Shown one piece after another: positions 42,091 to 50,870 of a stretch of DNA of 64,000 bases (positions within the stretch are counted from its first letter, which is position 1; every line of letters starts with the position of its first letter). The position numbers were made by a program, and so were the translations under genes. Under the pieces are notes generated by a model that was not told where the DNA came from, ran no database searches, and saw only the letters and a list, made by a program, of their open reading frames with translations. Location of the stretch: positions 310,001 through 374,000 of the forward strand of contig CAYYDG010000001.1 of the NCBI GenBank assembly GCA_964470555.1. Reading direction: 5' to 3'. The DNA is from RBC074 sp964470555. Lineage in GTDB: Bacteria > Acidobacteriota > Blastocatellia > RBC074.

Positions 42091-42103
42091 GATTTCTCCT
42101 TTC

Positions 42104-43057
42104 CTAGTTGGAGCGTATTTCTACTTTGCCGACGATTTCCTCGACAATGGAATACGGATCGCGCTGGCGTGAAGCCACCGCCAGGGCCAGTTCGTGCAAT
42201 TCGCCCGGCGCAAACATTTCGCTCAAGACTCGCCGCAACAATCGTTCGCGCAACAATTCAACGATGCGGTTTTCCGCAACTCCGGCGCTGCGTTCCAGTG
42301 AGGCTTGCTGCTGTTTTTTGAACGAGGCGTAAGTTTCAATCGCCTCAACGAATTCGACGATGCCTTTGTTCTGCGTGGCGACGGTGCGCACAATCAGCGG
42401 TCGCCATCCGTCCGAGCGCTCCGCCATTTCCAGCAACGCGATCAATTCTCGTTCGGTGCGTTCGACGCCGTCGCGTTCGGCTTTGTTGATGACAAAGATG
42501 TCGCCGATTTCCATGATTCCGGCTTTGATCGCCTGTATGTCATCGCCCATTCCCGGAACCAGCACCACGACGGACGCATCGGCGGTTTTCACAATGTCTA
42601 CTTCGTCCTGGCCGACGCCGACGGTTTCGACCAAAGTCCTATCGTAGCCAGCCGCATCCAGCACCGCAACCGCGTCCACCGTCGCCCGCGCCAATCCGCC
42701 CAGATTCCCGCGCGTAGCCATCGAACGAATGTACACGCCCGGATCGTTGGCCAGCGTCTGCATGCGAATGCGATCGCCCAGAATCGCTCCACCCGAAAAC
42801 GGACTGGACGGATCCACCGCGATGATGCCCACGGTTTTTCCAAGCGAGCGGTAATGCAGCGCCAGTTTGTCCACCAGCGAAGATTTGCCAGCTCCCGGCG
42901 CTCCGGTGATGCCGATGATCACACCTTTGCCGGTGTGCGCGAACAGCGCCTTCAACAGTTCATTCGCATCGGGGGCATTGTTTTCGATCTTGGAGATGGC
43001 GCGGGCAATCGCGCGCAGATCACAAGCGAGAATTCTGTCAACCAGTGAAGCGGTCAT
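42104..43057 (-). CDS. meaB: Methylmalonyl-CoA mutase-associated GTPase MeaB
   Basis: A 317-residue G3E-type GTPase. The P-loop is GAPGAGKSS (about 54-62), then VGIIAVDPSSPFSGGAILGDRIRM, VETVGVGQDEVD and INKAERDG (NKxD-type). MeaB loads and protects the B12-dependent methylmalonyl-CoA mutase. Pairing with mce supports a propionate/methylmalonyl pathway. The C-terminal helices (ERLLRRVLSEMF) are of the usual dimerisation type. It is the first gene of the long minus-strand run. The space upstream (43058-43201) holds a promoter for the divergent DUF433 gene. Confidence 0.95.
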   Translation of the reverse strand: MTASLVDRILACDLRAIARAISKIENNAPDANELLKALFAHTGKGVIIGITGAPGAGKSSLVDKLALHYRSLGKTVGIIAVDPSSPFSGGAILGDRIRMQTLANDPGVYIRSMATRGNLGGLARATVDAVAVLDAAGYDRTLVETVGVGQDEVDIVKTADASVVVLVPGMGDDIQAIKAGIMEIGDIFVINKAERDGVERTERELIALLEMAERSDGWRPLIVRTVATQNKGIVEFVEAIETYASFKKQQQASLERSAGVAENRIVELLRERLLRRVLSEMFAPGELHELALAVASRQRDPYSIVEEIVGKVEIRSN

Positions 43058-43139
43058 TTAGGAGTCTTCAGCCAATTTCAGCCATCAGGGGTCTTCAACA
43101 AGGCGGCAAACTATACTCGCAAATTCCGGCAATTTCCAA

Positions 43140-43168
43140 TTAGCAATCCGGCGAGCGACGGCTATAAT
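43140..43168 (+). promoter_or_regulatory. Sigma70-like promoter for the DUF433/DUF5615/DUF4126 genes
   Basis: A TATAAT -10 box (43163-43168) is 17 bases after TTAGCA (43140-43145, 4 of 6 matches to the -35 consensus). The ribosome site GGAGG (43191-43195) and the ATG at 43202 follow at normal distances. Confidence 0.5.
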
Positions 43169-43201
43169 CCGACTCGAAACCGCAATTACTGGAGGTAAGT
43201 A

Positions 43202-43480
43202 ATGCCAAGTCAAAATGCCGCAACCCAAAAAGCTCAGATCGCTGCCCCAATCCAACAAAATCCCAACAAGCTCAGCGGCGCGCCAACCATCGGCGAACAC
43301 AGAGTGCATGCCGAAACGTTGATTGATTATTTTGCCGAAGGCCTGACGCTCAACGATTTTTTGGAAGATTTCGAAGGCACGCCAAAAGAAGACGCGCTGG
43401 CCGTACTCAGTGTCGTTCGCCAGGCGATTCGCGATGGACTGCTAACAGATGTTCCTGTGCGCAAAGAAAATGCTTATTGA
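43202..43480 (+). CDS. DUF433 protein, second pair (putative antitoxin)
   Basis: A 92-residue protein. The C-terminal half is DUF433-like (GAPTIGEHRVHAETLIDYFAEGLTLNDFLEDFEG, then AVLSVVRQAIRDGLL), though the usual GTRIPV segment is altered to GEHRVHAET. The N-terminus is Gln/Ala-rich and longer than normal. GGAGG precedes the start. It is followed 8 bases later by a DUF5615 gene, the usual partner. Confidence 0.75.
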   Translation: MPSQNAATQKAQIAAPIQQNPNKLSGAPTIGEHRVHAETLIDYFAEGLTLNDFLEDFEGTPKEDALAVLSVVRQAIRDGLLTDVPVRKENAY

Positions 43481-43488
43481 GGTGATTG

Positions 43489-43842
43489 ATGAAAGTGTTG
43501 CTTGACCACTGCACTCCGGCGACGCTTCGAAGGTATCTTGCGCCACACGACGTGAAAACCGCGCGTCAGATGGGTTGGAACGGTTTGGAAAATGGCGAAC
43601 TGCTGCGTGAAGCGCAACACCGGTTTGATGTGATGATTTCGACCGATTCCAATATCAAATACCAGCAAAACCTCTCAAATTTTCAAATTGGCTTGGTGGT
43701 TTTGCGCGGCAAAACTAACGCGCTTCCTTCTTTGCTGGAATTGATTCCGAAACTTCTTGAGCTTTTGCCAACCCTACAACCAAACGAAGTTCACTATTTG
43801 TTCACCGCTGAAATGCAGGCGGCTAAGGAGAGCGAGCGATGA
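43489..43842 (+). CDS. DUF5615 PIN-like protein, second pair (putative toxin)
   Basis: A 117-residue protein from the ATG at 43489 (GAGGTGATTG before it). The pattern is VLLDHCTPATLRRYL, ARQMGWNGLENGELLREA, FDVMISTDSNIKYQQNL, IGLVVLRG. It has the acidic PIN-like residues of the other copies and a longer C-terminal tail. The stop overlaps the DUF4126 start (43839-43842), unusual for a stand-alone toxin module. Confidence 0.8.
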   Translation: MKVLLDHCTPATLRRYLAPHDVKTARQMGWNGLENGELLREAQHRFDVMISTDSNIKYQQNLSNFQIGLVVLRGKTNALPSLLELIPKLLELLPTLQPNEVHYLFTAEMQAAKESER

Positions 43843-44453
43843 CTGCTGACTGGCTGACGACACTTGGCACGGCGATGGGTTCGGCGTGGCTGTCGGGCAT
43901 CAACTTGTATGCGACGGTGGTAACGCTGGGCGTGCTGCAACGCTTTGAACTGGTCAAACTGCCGGGCGGATTGCACGTGCTCGGCGAATGGTGGGTGATT
44001 GGATTGGCGGGCGGCTTTTACCTGATCGAATTCGTTGCCGATAAAATTCCGGCGGTGGATTCCATCTGGGACGCGGTTCATACCTTCATTCGCGTTCCCG
44101 CCGGAGCAATTCTGGCCGCAACGGCGTTTGCCGAATTCGATCCGGCGGTCAAAGCCGTGGCCATGATTGTCGGCGGAGGCGTCGCGCTTAGTTCGCACGG
44201 AACAAAAGCCGCGACTCGATTGGCCGCCAACACCAGTCCCGAACCGGTTTCAAATGCTGCGCTGAGCATCGGCGAAGACATCTTCACTTTCGGCTCGACC
44301 ATCCTGATGGCGTTCTTTCCAGTTCTGATCCTGGTTGTCGTCGGAATCTTTTTGATTCTGCTGATCTGGCTGGGGCCGAAAGCTTATCGCGCATTGAAAC
44401 GACTGATGACACGATTGCGAGGGCTGACGACGGAATCGCCGCCAGCCTCGTAA
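43839..44453 (+). CDS. DUF4126 integral membrane protein
   Basis: A 204-residue hydrophobic protein with about five membrane segments. The DUF4126 pattern is seen: GSAWLSGINLYATVVTLG, WWVIGLAGGFYLIEFVADKIPAVDS, VGGGVALSSHGTKAATRLAANTSPEP, then a long hydrophobic helix (GSTILMAFFPVLILVVVGIF). The function of the family is unknown. It is overlapped by the DUF5615 gene and convergent with the next gene. Confidence 0.85.
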   Translation: MTADWLTTLGTAMGSAWLSGINLYATVVTLGVLQRFELVKLPGGLHVLGEWWVIGLAGGFYLIEFVADKIPAVDSIWDAVHTFIRVPAGAILAATAFAEFDPAVKAVAMIVGGGVALSSHGTKAATRLAANTSPEPVSNAALSIGEDIFTFGSTILMAFFPVLILVVVGIFLILLIWLGPKAYRALKRLMTRLRGLTTESPPAS

Positions 44454-44468
44454 CGACCAACCAACATA

Positions 44469-45050
44469 TCAAGCCGCCAGATTGTGAGTCACGCGCGCCG
44501 GTTCGATTGCCGGACGAATGACAATGCCGGGATTGAATTCGACTTCGCCTGGCAGATCAATCTGCTGCGACTCTTTCTTGTACAACTCATACCCTTTGTA
44601 GCTGATCGTGCAGCTTGCTTTGCCGGACACTGCGGTGACTTTCTTGATCATTCCTTCGTGAATCATCAGATTCGCGCCGTCAATTTCCAGCTTGAACTTC
44701 ACATCGAACTGCAACTTCGCCACTGCCTTTTCATTCAACAGCACCTCGATTTCCGGTTTGTGATCGGAATTGACCGTGTGTTTGGCCAGCCGCAGATAAT
44801 TCGTGGCGTCGGGTTTGTCCAGATACTTCAGTAACTCGCGACGTTTGCTCCAGGCGGCAGCCAATATGCCGCCGATGCTCATGTCGCAACTCGAAGCAAT
44901 CGAATTTTTCACGCCTTCGGCAAACATTCCCGGACTGAACGAAGTAAGGGCGCTGCCAGCCTGTTGTTTGGCAGCTTCCATTCCGGCTTCATTGAGCTTG
45001 ATTTCCTTCAAGCCGAAAAACTCTTTCAAGGTCACTTCTACGGTATTCAT
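44469..45050 (-). CDS. Unknown 193-residue protein coupled to the PASTA gene
   Basis: No family recognised and no signal peptide. The N-terminal region is polar and helical, with two cysteines (Cys55 and one near Cys148). The second half is beta-rich (KPEIEVLLNEKAVAKLQFDVKFKLEIDGANL), with a Lys/Gly-rich KVTAVSGKASCTISYKGYEL. Its ATG overlaps the PASTA stop (ATGA at 45047-45050), so it is translated from the same message. The role may be tied to the PASTA protein, which is inferred from coupling only. Confidence 0.7.
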   Translation of the reverse strand: MNTVEVTLKEFFGLKEIKLNEAGMEAAKQQAGSALTSFSPGMFAEGVKNSIASSCDMSIGGILAAAWSKRRELLKYLDKPDATNYLRLAKHTVNSDHKPEIEVLLNEKAVAKLQFDVKFKLEIDGANLMIHEGMIKKVTAVSGKASCTISYKGYELYKKESQQIDLPGEVEFNPGIVIRPAIEPARVTHNLAA

Positions 45051-47146
45051 CGTTCCTCGCTTTCAGCGGCAACCAGGCCGCCGGTTAAAGTGATGTACTG
45101 CTGTCCCCAATCTGCTTTGGGCTGAAATCGCAAAGCGAAACTGGTTTGCCAATCCGTGGAACTGGCAAATTCCACCGCGCTGGCGTTCATTGTCGTGCGG
45201 AAAGTCAACGTTGCCGCTGGCGGTTGTACAGGTTCGGGACCAGGTTTTGGACGAAGACGTTTCCACAATCTCGCCAGAAACAGCGCCGCAAACCCAAAAG
45301 CGCCTACCAACAGAACCTTCGGCCACACCGGCAGAATTTCAACCGGCTTTTTGCCAATGACCACATTGACGCGCGTGCCCGCTGCAACCAGTTGTCCTGC
45401 TTCTGGCTGCTGCTTCAAAACAAAGCTGGCCGTTTCTTTCGGGTCTTCCCGGCTGATCTCGCCAACTTCCAACTGGGCTGTTCGCACCAGACGAACTGCT
45501 TCGGTCAATTCCTTGTTCTTCAGGTCTGGAACCACAAAAAGCAAGGGCGTCGGCGAAACCGTCGGAGATGGAGTTACTGTCGGCGTTGGCGTTGGCGTTG
45601 GTGTTGGTGTTGGTGTTGGGGTTGGCGTTGGCATTGGAGTCGGTGTTGGTGTTGGCGGCAGTACCGGAGTTGGCACTGCGACCACGAAACTAACCTGAGT
45701 TCCAACATTGACCAGCGTGCCAGCGGACGGAGTTTGGCTCAACACTGTTCCGGCATCACCCGTCGCTTGTTGCGTTGTCACCTGCCCAACAACCAATCTG
45801 GCATTGGCAATCAGTTGCTCGGCATTGCCCTGTTGCCTTTTCAAAACATTGGGAACCGTCACCTGCTCAGTTTTGGCAATCACCAGATTGACAGCCGTTC
45901 CTTCGACAACAACGCTGTTCGGCGCTGGCGATTGGCTTATTACCTGATCCTGCCTGGCAGAGGAAATCCGTGTTGTCACCGTTCCAACCGTCAACCTGTT
46001 TTGACTGATGGTCTGTTGTGCTTCGTTCAACAAACTGCGTCTCAGATCGGGAACGACGACGGTCGCGGCAATCCTCAATGTCACCACGCTTCGAGCATCA
46101 ACAACTGTTCCAGCCGACGGCGATTGACCTGTAATTCTGTAGCTGTCGAGATTTTCACGCCTGGGAAATCTGGCCACCAGATTGTTTTGCTCGATTCTGC
46201 GCACGGCATCTGGCACGGCCAGTCCCATCACATCGGGCACGGTAGCTTTCGGCTGTTGCGGGTTGTAATACATCACAGCCACGCCGGGCGGTTGCAAGGC
46301 CATTCCAGCGCGCGGAATCTGATTGACCACCACGCCGGGATTGAATCTGGGATTGAACTCGCTCTCTTCTATGCTTCGCTGCGGATAATTCGGCGCGTCG
46401 CCGGACAGCTTCGCCTGAGCTGACCGGATGTCCATGCCGACCAAATCCGGCATCTTCGGAAACGGATTCAGGTAAAGGATTGCCTGCCCGCCTGCCGCCA
46501 ACATCTCCCCCGCAGGCGGCATTTGGTTGACTACCAGATCAACCCCGTAATTCGGGTTATGACTTCGGGCGACGCCTCTTCGTACACGAATGTTGAGGCC
46601 TAAAGCCATTAGCCGTTTTTCCGCCGTCGCATAATCGAAGCCCGTAAAATCAGGCATACGCACACTGCGAGGCGCTTGTTGAGGGTTGTACAAAAGCCTG
46701 ACTTCATCGCCGGGTTTCAGATCGGTGTCTTCTTTTGGAAACTGGCTGATCACCGCGCCGACTCTGTAATCCGGGTTGTGCCGAGGCGATTCGGTCGAAT
46801 TGATTCGCGCATTCGGCTGGCGCTGTTGCACAACTCGCTTTGCATACTCAATTGGTTGACCAATCACGCGCGGCATTTTCGGGTAAACCCTGGCATTCTG
46901 CTCAGGCTCTTCAGGTTTGGTCGGAAACAAAATGCCGGTCGGAATTTCCCTGGGCAATTTGATTTTGATCTTTGGAGTCGGCGAAGGCGTAGGCGTGACT
47001 TTCGTCTTCGCTTGCGTGCCCAAAATGACAGTCGGAGTTCGTTTAATTGGTTTCACCGGCGCTCGTTCCTGAGCTGACGCAGCCATTGCGAGCAGCGTTG
47101 CTGTCAAAACAAGCAGCAGTAAAACCGGGCGGCTGTAGGTTTTCAT
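45047..47146 (-). CDS. Secreted/membrane protein with about seven PASTA domains
   Basis: A 699-residue protein from the ATG at 47146 (AAGGGGGAAGTC before it), with a signal peptide (1-25). It has about seven PASTA-like repeats, recognisable by MPDFTGFDYATAEKRL, MPDLVGMDIRSAQAKL, VPDVMGLAVPDAVRRI, VPNVLKRQQGNAEQLI and VPDLKNKELTEAVRLV. A Pro-Thr run (about 515-550) precedes the last repeat. A membrane helix (VWPKVLLVGAFGFAALFLARLW) and a short C-terminal domain follow. PASTA domains bind peptidoglycan muropeptides and normally belong to Ser/Thr kinases or PBPs. Neither domain is present here. Confidence 0.85.
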   Translation of the reverse strand: MKTYSRPVLLLLVLTATLLAMAASAQERAPVKPIKRTPTVILGTQAKTKVTPTPSPTPKIKIKLPREIPTGILFPTKPEEPEQNARVYPKMPRVIGQPIEYAKRVVQQRQPNARINSTESPRHNPDYRVGAVISQFPKEDTDLKPGDEVRLLYNPQQAPRSVRMPDFTGFDYATAEKRLMALGLNIRVRRGVARSHNPNYGVDLVVNQMPPAGEMLAAGGQAILYLNPFPKMPDLVGMDIRSAQAKLSGDAPNYPQRSIEESEFNPRFNPGVVVNQIPRAGMALQPPGVAVMYYNPQQPKATVPDVMGLAVPDAVRRIEQNNLVARFPRRENLDSYRITGQSPSAGTVVDARSVVTLRIAATVVVPDLRRSLLNEAQQTISQNRLTVGTVTTRISSARQDQVISQSPAPNSVVVEGTAVNLVIAKTEQVTVPNVLKRQQGNAEQLIANARLVVGQVTTQQATGDAGTVLSQTPSAGTLVNVGTQVSFVVAVPTPVLPPTPTPTPMPTPTPTPTPTPTPTPTPTVTPSPTVSPTPLLFVVPDLKNKELTEAVRLVRTAQLEVGEISREDPKETASFVLKQQPEAGQLVAAGTRVNVVIGKKPVEILPVWPKVLLVGAFGFAALFLARLWKRLRPKPGPEPVQPPAATLTFRTTMNASAVEFASSTDWQTSFALRFQPKADWGQQYITLTGGLVAAESEER
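45584..45656 (-). repeat. Short tandem repeat encoding the Pro-Thr linker
   Basis: GTTGGC/GTTGGT hexamers are repeated many times in tandem, encoding (Pro-Thr)n on the minus strand. The unit length of 6 keeps the frame, so length can vary without breaking the PASTA protein. Confidence 0.85.
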
Positions 47147-47350
47147 GACTTCCCCCTTGTGAATCATTCTCGCTCGGCTGAAAGCGACAACTTCACGTCC
47201 GGTCATACGTTTCGACCGGGCAATTCTTTTCAAGCTATGGGTTGAAAAAATCTGCGATGCGGCTGAACCATCGCTGATTTCCCTTGTCAAAGCTGAGTAC
47301 CAGTTCAAAAGCGGGCGGAGTGTACTCAGCTCACTCTGGCAATTCAATCT

Positions 47351-48685
47351 TTATTTTTCGCCAAAGCTGCGAGTTCCGCAGGTGGTGAAATAATTCCCGG
47401 TTTCCAATGCTACGTTCCCCCACGTTCGGATCGCTGCCAAACGGGCAAGCTCTTCACGCTTCCATACGGATTGGAATGCCTCGCGGATTTCGGCAGCGAA
47501 ATTTTCCGCTGTCGGTGGTGAAATCGCTCGTCCGCATAACTCCGAACGAATCAATTCCGCTACGCCGCCGACATCCACAGCCACTACTGGCAATCCGCAA
47601 GCCAATGCTTCCAGAATTACGTTCGGACAGCCTTCGCTATGACTGGCCAGACAAAACAGGTCAGCGGCGGAATACCAATCGGCCAATTCGTTTTGAGGTT
47701 TTGCGCCAATCAACCTTACACAGCTTTCCAATCTCAATTTTGAAATTTGAGATTCCAGCACGCGGCGCTCCGAACCTTCGCCAATGATGAACAGCTTCAA
47801 CCGGCTCGCCTGCGCTTCACGTTTCAGCAAAGCCATTGCATCAATCAGCCGATCAAAGCCTTTCACCGGAACCAGCGCGCCAACTGACAGCAACACTCGA
47901 TCTTCAATTTCCAGATTCAGCCGTTGCCGCACATCGCGACGATTACGCGGAAAGAACACGCCACGATCAACGCCATTGCGAATCACGGCGATCTTTTCCG
48001 GCGGTATGCCAAGCTCGGACATTCGCGTTTTCATGGCTTCGCTGACGGCAATGATTCCAGTGGCTTGTCGCAAGGCCTTGACGATCTTCGGGCGAATCAG
48101 CGGCATGCGCGAAAACCAGTTAATGTCGGTTCCGCGCGCAGTGATGAAAACTGGCAGCTTCAAACGCTTGCCCAGCAGCACAGCCGCGTATCCGTCCGGG
48201 TACACGTAATGCGCGTCAATCAGATCAAATGGTCGTTCGGCGTGAAGTCGCCTGACTGTTTCAAAAGCTCCGCGCGCCATCCAGCCACCGTAAAAACTCA
48301 TCCCGAGTTTCGGCGTCACCAGATACCGTGGATGAAAGGTCGGCAACCCGCCGATCAATTCCTGCTCAGGAATGCGAGCGAATTGTCGCCAGCGATTTCT
48401 GGTTGATTCGGGAATCAACAGGTTGAAAGTTTTTTCAACCGCAGAGGCGCAGAGGTTCGCAGAGGTGGCGCAGAGCTTCGACTTTTCTCTCTGCGCTCCC
48501 TCAGCGTTCTCTGCGCCTCTGCGGTGAAATGATTTGGTTGAATGTGGAAAATAAGGAATAGGCGCGACAACCCGAACCTGCACGCCATCGAGTTTGTTCA
48601 GCGCGGCGACGCGATGTTTGACGAACACACCGAAATTCGGCTGCTCCGCGTTCGGCCACAAAGTTGTAAACGTCAGAATGTTCAT
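47351..48685 (-). CDS. GT-B glycosyltransferase (family 4-like) with an inserted repeat-derived segment
   Basis: A 444-residue protein from the ATG at 48685, overlapping the asparagine synthase stop (ATGA). The N-terminal domain starts ILTFTTLWPNAEQPNFGVFVKHR. The C-terminal domain has the family pattern: AVIRNGVDRGVF, LLSVGALVPVKGFDRLIDAM, IIGEGSERRVLE and LASHSEGCPNVILEALACGLPVVA with the E-x7-E acceptor/donor motif. Likely function: sugar transfer for exopolysaccharide. Residues about 52-84 (FHRRGAENAEGAQRE...) are the in-frame translation of the intergenic-type repeat at 48434-48528. They lie in a surface loop between IPYFP and RW-FA. Confidence 0.88.
   Translation of the reverse strand: MNILTFTTLWPNAEQPNFGVFVKHRVAALNKLDGVQVRVVAPIPYFPHSTKSFHRRGAENAEGAQREKSKLCATSANLCASAVEKTFNLLIPESTRNRWRQFARIPEQELIGGLPTFHPRYLVTPKLGMSFYGGWMARGAFETVRRLHAERPFDLIDAHYVYPDGYAAVLLGKRLKLPVFITARGTDINWFSRMPLIRPKIVKALRQATGIIAVSEAMKTRMSELGIPPEKIAVIRNGVDRGVFFPRNRRDVRQRLNLEIEDRVLLSVGALVPVKGFDRLIDAMALLKREAQASRLKLFIIGEGSERRVLESQISKLRLESCVRLIGAKPQNELADWYSAADLFCLASHSEGCPNVILEALACGLPVVAVDVGGVAELIRSELCGRAISPPTAENFAAEIREAFQSVWKREELARLAAIRTWGNVALETGNYFTTCGTRSFGEK
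48434..48528. repeat. Interspersed palindromic repeat, copy 2, inside a glycosyltransferase gene
   Basis: A 95-base element with the same ends as copy 1 at 27381-27473 (...GCAGAGGCGCAGAG and CTCTGCGCCTCTGCGGTGAA) and inner GCAGAGGTGGCGCAGAG. It is inserted in the coding region without changing the frame and without stop codons. Confidence 0.9.
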
Positions 48686-50553
48686 CGTTGAAACGTTCGC
48701 TGCCACATTCGGAACATCAACACAGCCCACAGCGGACGCGAATAATCGCGTAAACCGGATTGATGTTGTCGCCACAGTTTTTTGATCGCCGCCGATTCCA
48801 ACCAGCCGTCGTTCGCCATTGAATCAAACAACAAACTTTCGGCCAGTTCGCTCAAATCCGCGCGCAACCATTTCGCCAACGGAACGACGAACCCCTGTTT
48901 GCGTCGCGCCAAAATTTCAGGTGGCAGCAACTGGCTGACAACTCGTTTGAAGATGTATTTGGCTTCCCTGCCTTTCAACTTCAGCGACGAAGGAATGCGC
49001 GCCGCCAATTCCATCAAACGGTGATCGAGCAGCGGGCAACGCACTTCCAGCGAAACGGCCATGCTGGCGCGATCCACTTTCGTCAGAACATCATCGGTCA
49101 GGTAAAGCTTGATGTCGGCATACTGCGCGCGAACAATCGGGTCGTCAGCCAGCGGTTTGTTGTAATGTTCGGCAAAAATCTCAAACGGGTCGTAATGGCC
49201 AAGCTGCGCGCGAACATCGCCGCCGAGCAACGCGTCGCGCACGCTCGCCGCCGCTCCATACACTGAACTGAAATACGCCCGCGCCGGATCAAGCGACAAA
49301 TTCCGCAACGTGGCTTTTGCCCTGAGCGGTTGCGGCAACCAGTCGGCTTTCGGATAAATCGCCGCCAGAGCGCCAAACAGCAGTTTGACCGGAACAATCC
49401 TCCGCACGCGGTTTTCCATCGCGTCAAACACATAGCGGCGATAACCGACAAAGTTTTCGTCGCCGCCGTCGCCTGACAATGCAACCGTTACGAATTCGCG
49501 CGCGACTTGCGAAAGGTAAAATGTCGGAATCGCCGAAGCGTCGGCAAAGGGTTCATCAAAATGCCAGGCCAGTTTTTCGATCACACGGACGGCTTCGGGC
49601 GCGACAATCCGTTCGTGATGTTCGGCATTCAGACTTTCTGCAAAGCTCCGCGCCTCGCCGGCTTCGCTAAATTGCTCTTCGCTGAATCCAACTGTGGCTG
49701 TGACGACCGGCCTCGCATTGATCCGGCTCATCATTGCCACAACTGCCGACGAATCCACTCCCGACGACAAAAACGCGCCGAGCGGAACTTCGCTGATCAA
49801 GCGGCTTTCCACCGCCGAACGAAATTCTCCCAACAGCATTTCGCTCCATTCGGCTTCGCTGCATTGTTCCGGCTGGTTGAAATTTATGTCCCAGTATTGA
49901 CGCTCAGTCGCGCCGTTCGGAGTGACAATCAGGCAATGCCCAGCGCGCAGCTTTCGCGCATGGCGATAGATCGTTTTTGGCGCGGGGATGAATTGGTAAG
50001 AGAAATAATCAGCCACCGCCTGCGGATCAACTTCACGCGGCATTGCAGGATGCTCCAGCAGAGCTTTCAACTCCGAGCCGAAGATCAAGGCTCCGTCAAT
50101 GTCGGCAAAATACAGTGGCTTTTTGCCTGCGCGATCGCGCGCCAGCAACAGCTTTTGCTCGCGCGCATCCCACAACGCAAAAGCGAACATTCCGCGCAAA
50201 TGTTCAACGCAGGCTTCGCCAAATTCTTCGTACAGGTGAGCGATGGTTTCGGTGTCTGACTGAGTTCGCATCCGATGGCCGCGCGCTTCGAGCAGTTTGG
50301 CGAGTTCGCGGTAGTTATAAATTTCGCCGTTCAGAATGACGGCAATCGAACCGTCTTCGTTGAAAACCGGCTGGTGGCCGCCGGCGACATCAATGATCGA
50401 AAGCCTGCGATGGCCAAGCCCGATTTTTCCCGCAACATGAAACCCTTCGTCGTCCGGCCCGCGATGAACCAGCGCGCCGGTCATTCGCCGCAACACGGTT
50501 TGGTTGATCGGTTGATCGGTTCGGTAGAGATAAATTCCGGCAATTCCGCACAC
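48682..50553 (-). CDS. asnB: Glutamine-hydrolysing asparagine synthase (AsnB type)
   Basis: A 623-residue protein. The class-II glutamine amidotransferase domain (1-about 195) begins with catalytic Cys2 (MCGIAG), then HRRLSIIDVAGGHQP and LNGEIYNYRE. The synthetase domain has the PP-loop FLSSGVDSSAV, DEPFADASAIPTFYLS and SGDGGDENFVGYRRY. The length and pattern also fit amidotransferases of polysaccharide/exosortase clusters. The coupled glycosyltransferase gene downstream supports a role in modifying a sugar polymer, an inference. Free-asparagine synthesis is the alternative. Confidence 0.92.
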   Translation of the reverse strand: MCGIAGIYLYRTDQPINQTVLRRMTGALVHRGPDDEGFHVAGKIGLGHRRLSIIDVAGGHQPVFNEDGSIAVILNGEIYNYRELAKLLEARGHRMRTQSDTETIAHLYEEFGEACVEHLRGMFAFALWDAREQKLLLARDRAGKKPLYFADIDGALIFGSELKALLEHPAMPREVDPQAVADYFSYQFIPAPKTIYRHARKLRAGHCLIVTPNGATERQYWDINFNQPEQCSEAEWSEMLLGEFRSAVESRLISEVPLGAFLSSGVDSSAVVAMMSRINARPVVTATVGFSEEQFSEAGEARSFAESLNAEHHERIVAPEAVRVIEKLAWHFDEPFADASAIPTFYLSQVAREFVTVALSGDGGDENFVGYRRYVFDAMENRVRRIVPVKLLFGALAAIYPKADWLPQPLRAKATLRNLSLDPARAYFSSVYGAAASVRDALLGGDVRAQLGHYDPFEIFAEHYNKPLADDPIVRAQYADIKLYLTDDVLTKVDRASMAVSLEVRCPLLDHRLMELAARIPSSLKLKGREAKYIFKRVVSQLLPPEILARRKQGFVVPLAKWLRADLSELAESLLFDSMANDGWLESAAIKKLWRQHQSGLRDYSRPLWAVLMFRMWQRTFQR

Positions 50554-50639
50554 GGACGCTACTGTAACCCAAGCCGCGCTGTCTTGCGAAAAAAGACTGG
50601 CGTCAACTAAGCTGGCCGTGTTCAGAAAGGAGTTTAACT

Positions 50640-50870
50640 ATGGAAACTTTGAGACCAGATTATTCACCTGTAACTGTCAACCCAGGAATTTTAGGTGGCA
50701 CACCTGTCTTCACTAATTCGCGTGTTCCTATCAAAACACTGTTCGATTATTTTCGATGGGGCTACTCTCTCGAAGAGTTCCTGGATTGCTTCCCAACAGT
50801 CAACCGTGAGGCTGCTTTGATGGTTTTGTCGCAAGCTGAGCATGCGACGATGGAAAAGGTGACGGCTTGA
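50640..50870 (+). CDS. DUF433 protein, third pair (putative antitoxin)
   Basis: A 76-residue, compact DUF433 protein: ITVNP-type VTVNPGILGGTPVFTNSRVPIKTLFDYFRWGYSLEEFLDCFPTV, then ALMVLSQAE. AGGAG precedes the ATG. The stop overlaps the TTG start of the DUF5615 gene (TTGA). Divergent to asnB, with 86 bases between them. Confidence 0.88.
   Translation: METLRPDYSPVTVNPGILGGTPVFTNSRVPIKTLFDYFRWGYSLEEFLDCFPTVNREAALMVLSQAEHATMEKVTA

Noticed and set aside
45047..47146. PASTA-type Ser/Thr kinase
   Set aside because: No kinase domain is found in the 699 residues or in the neighbouring genes.
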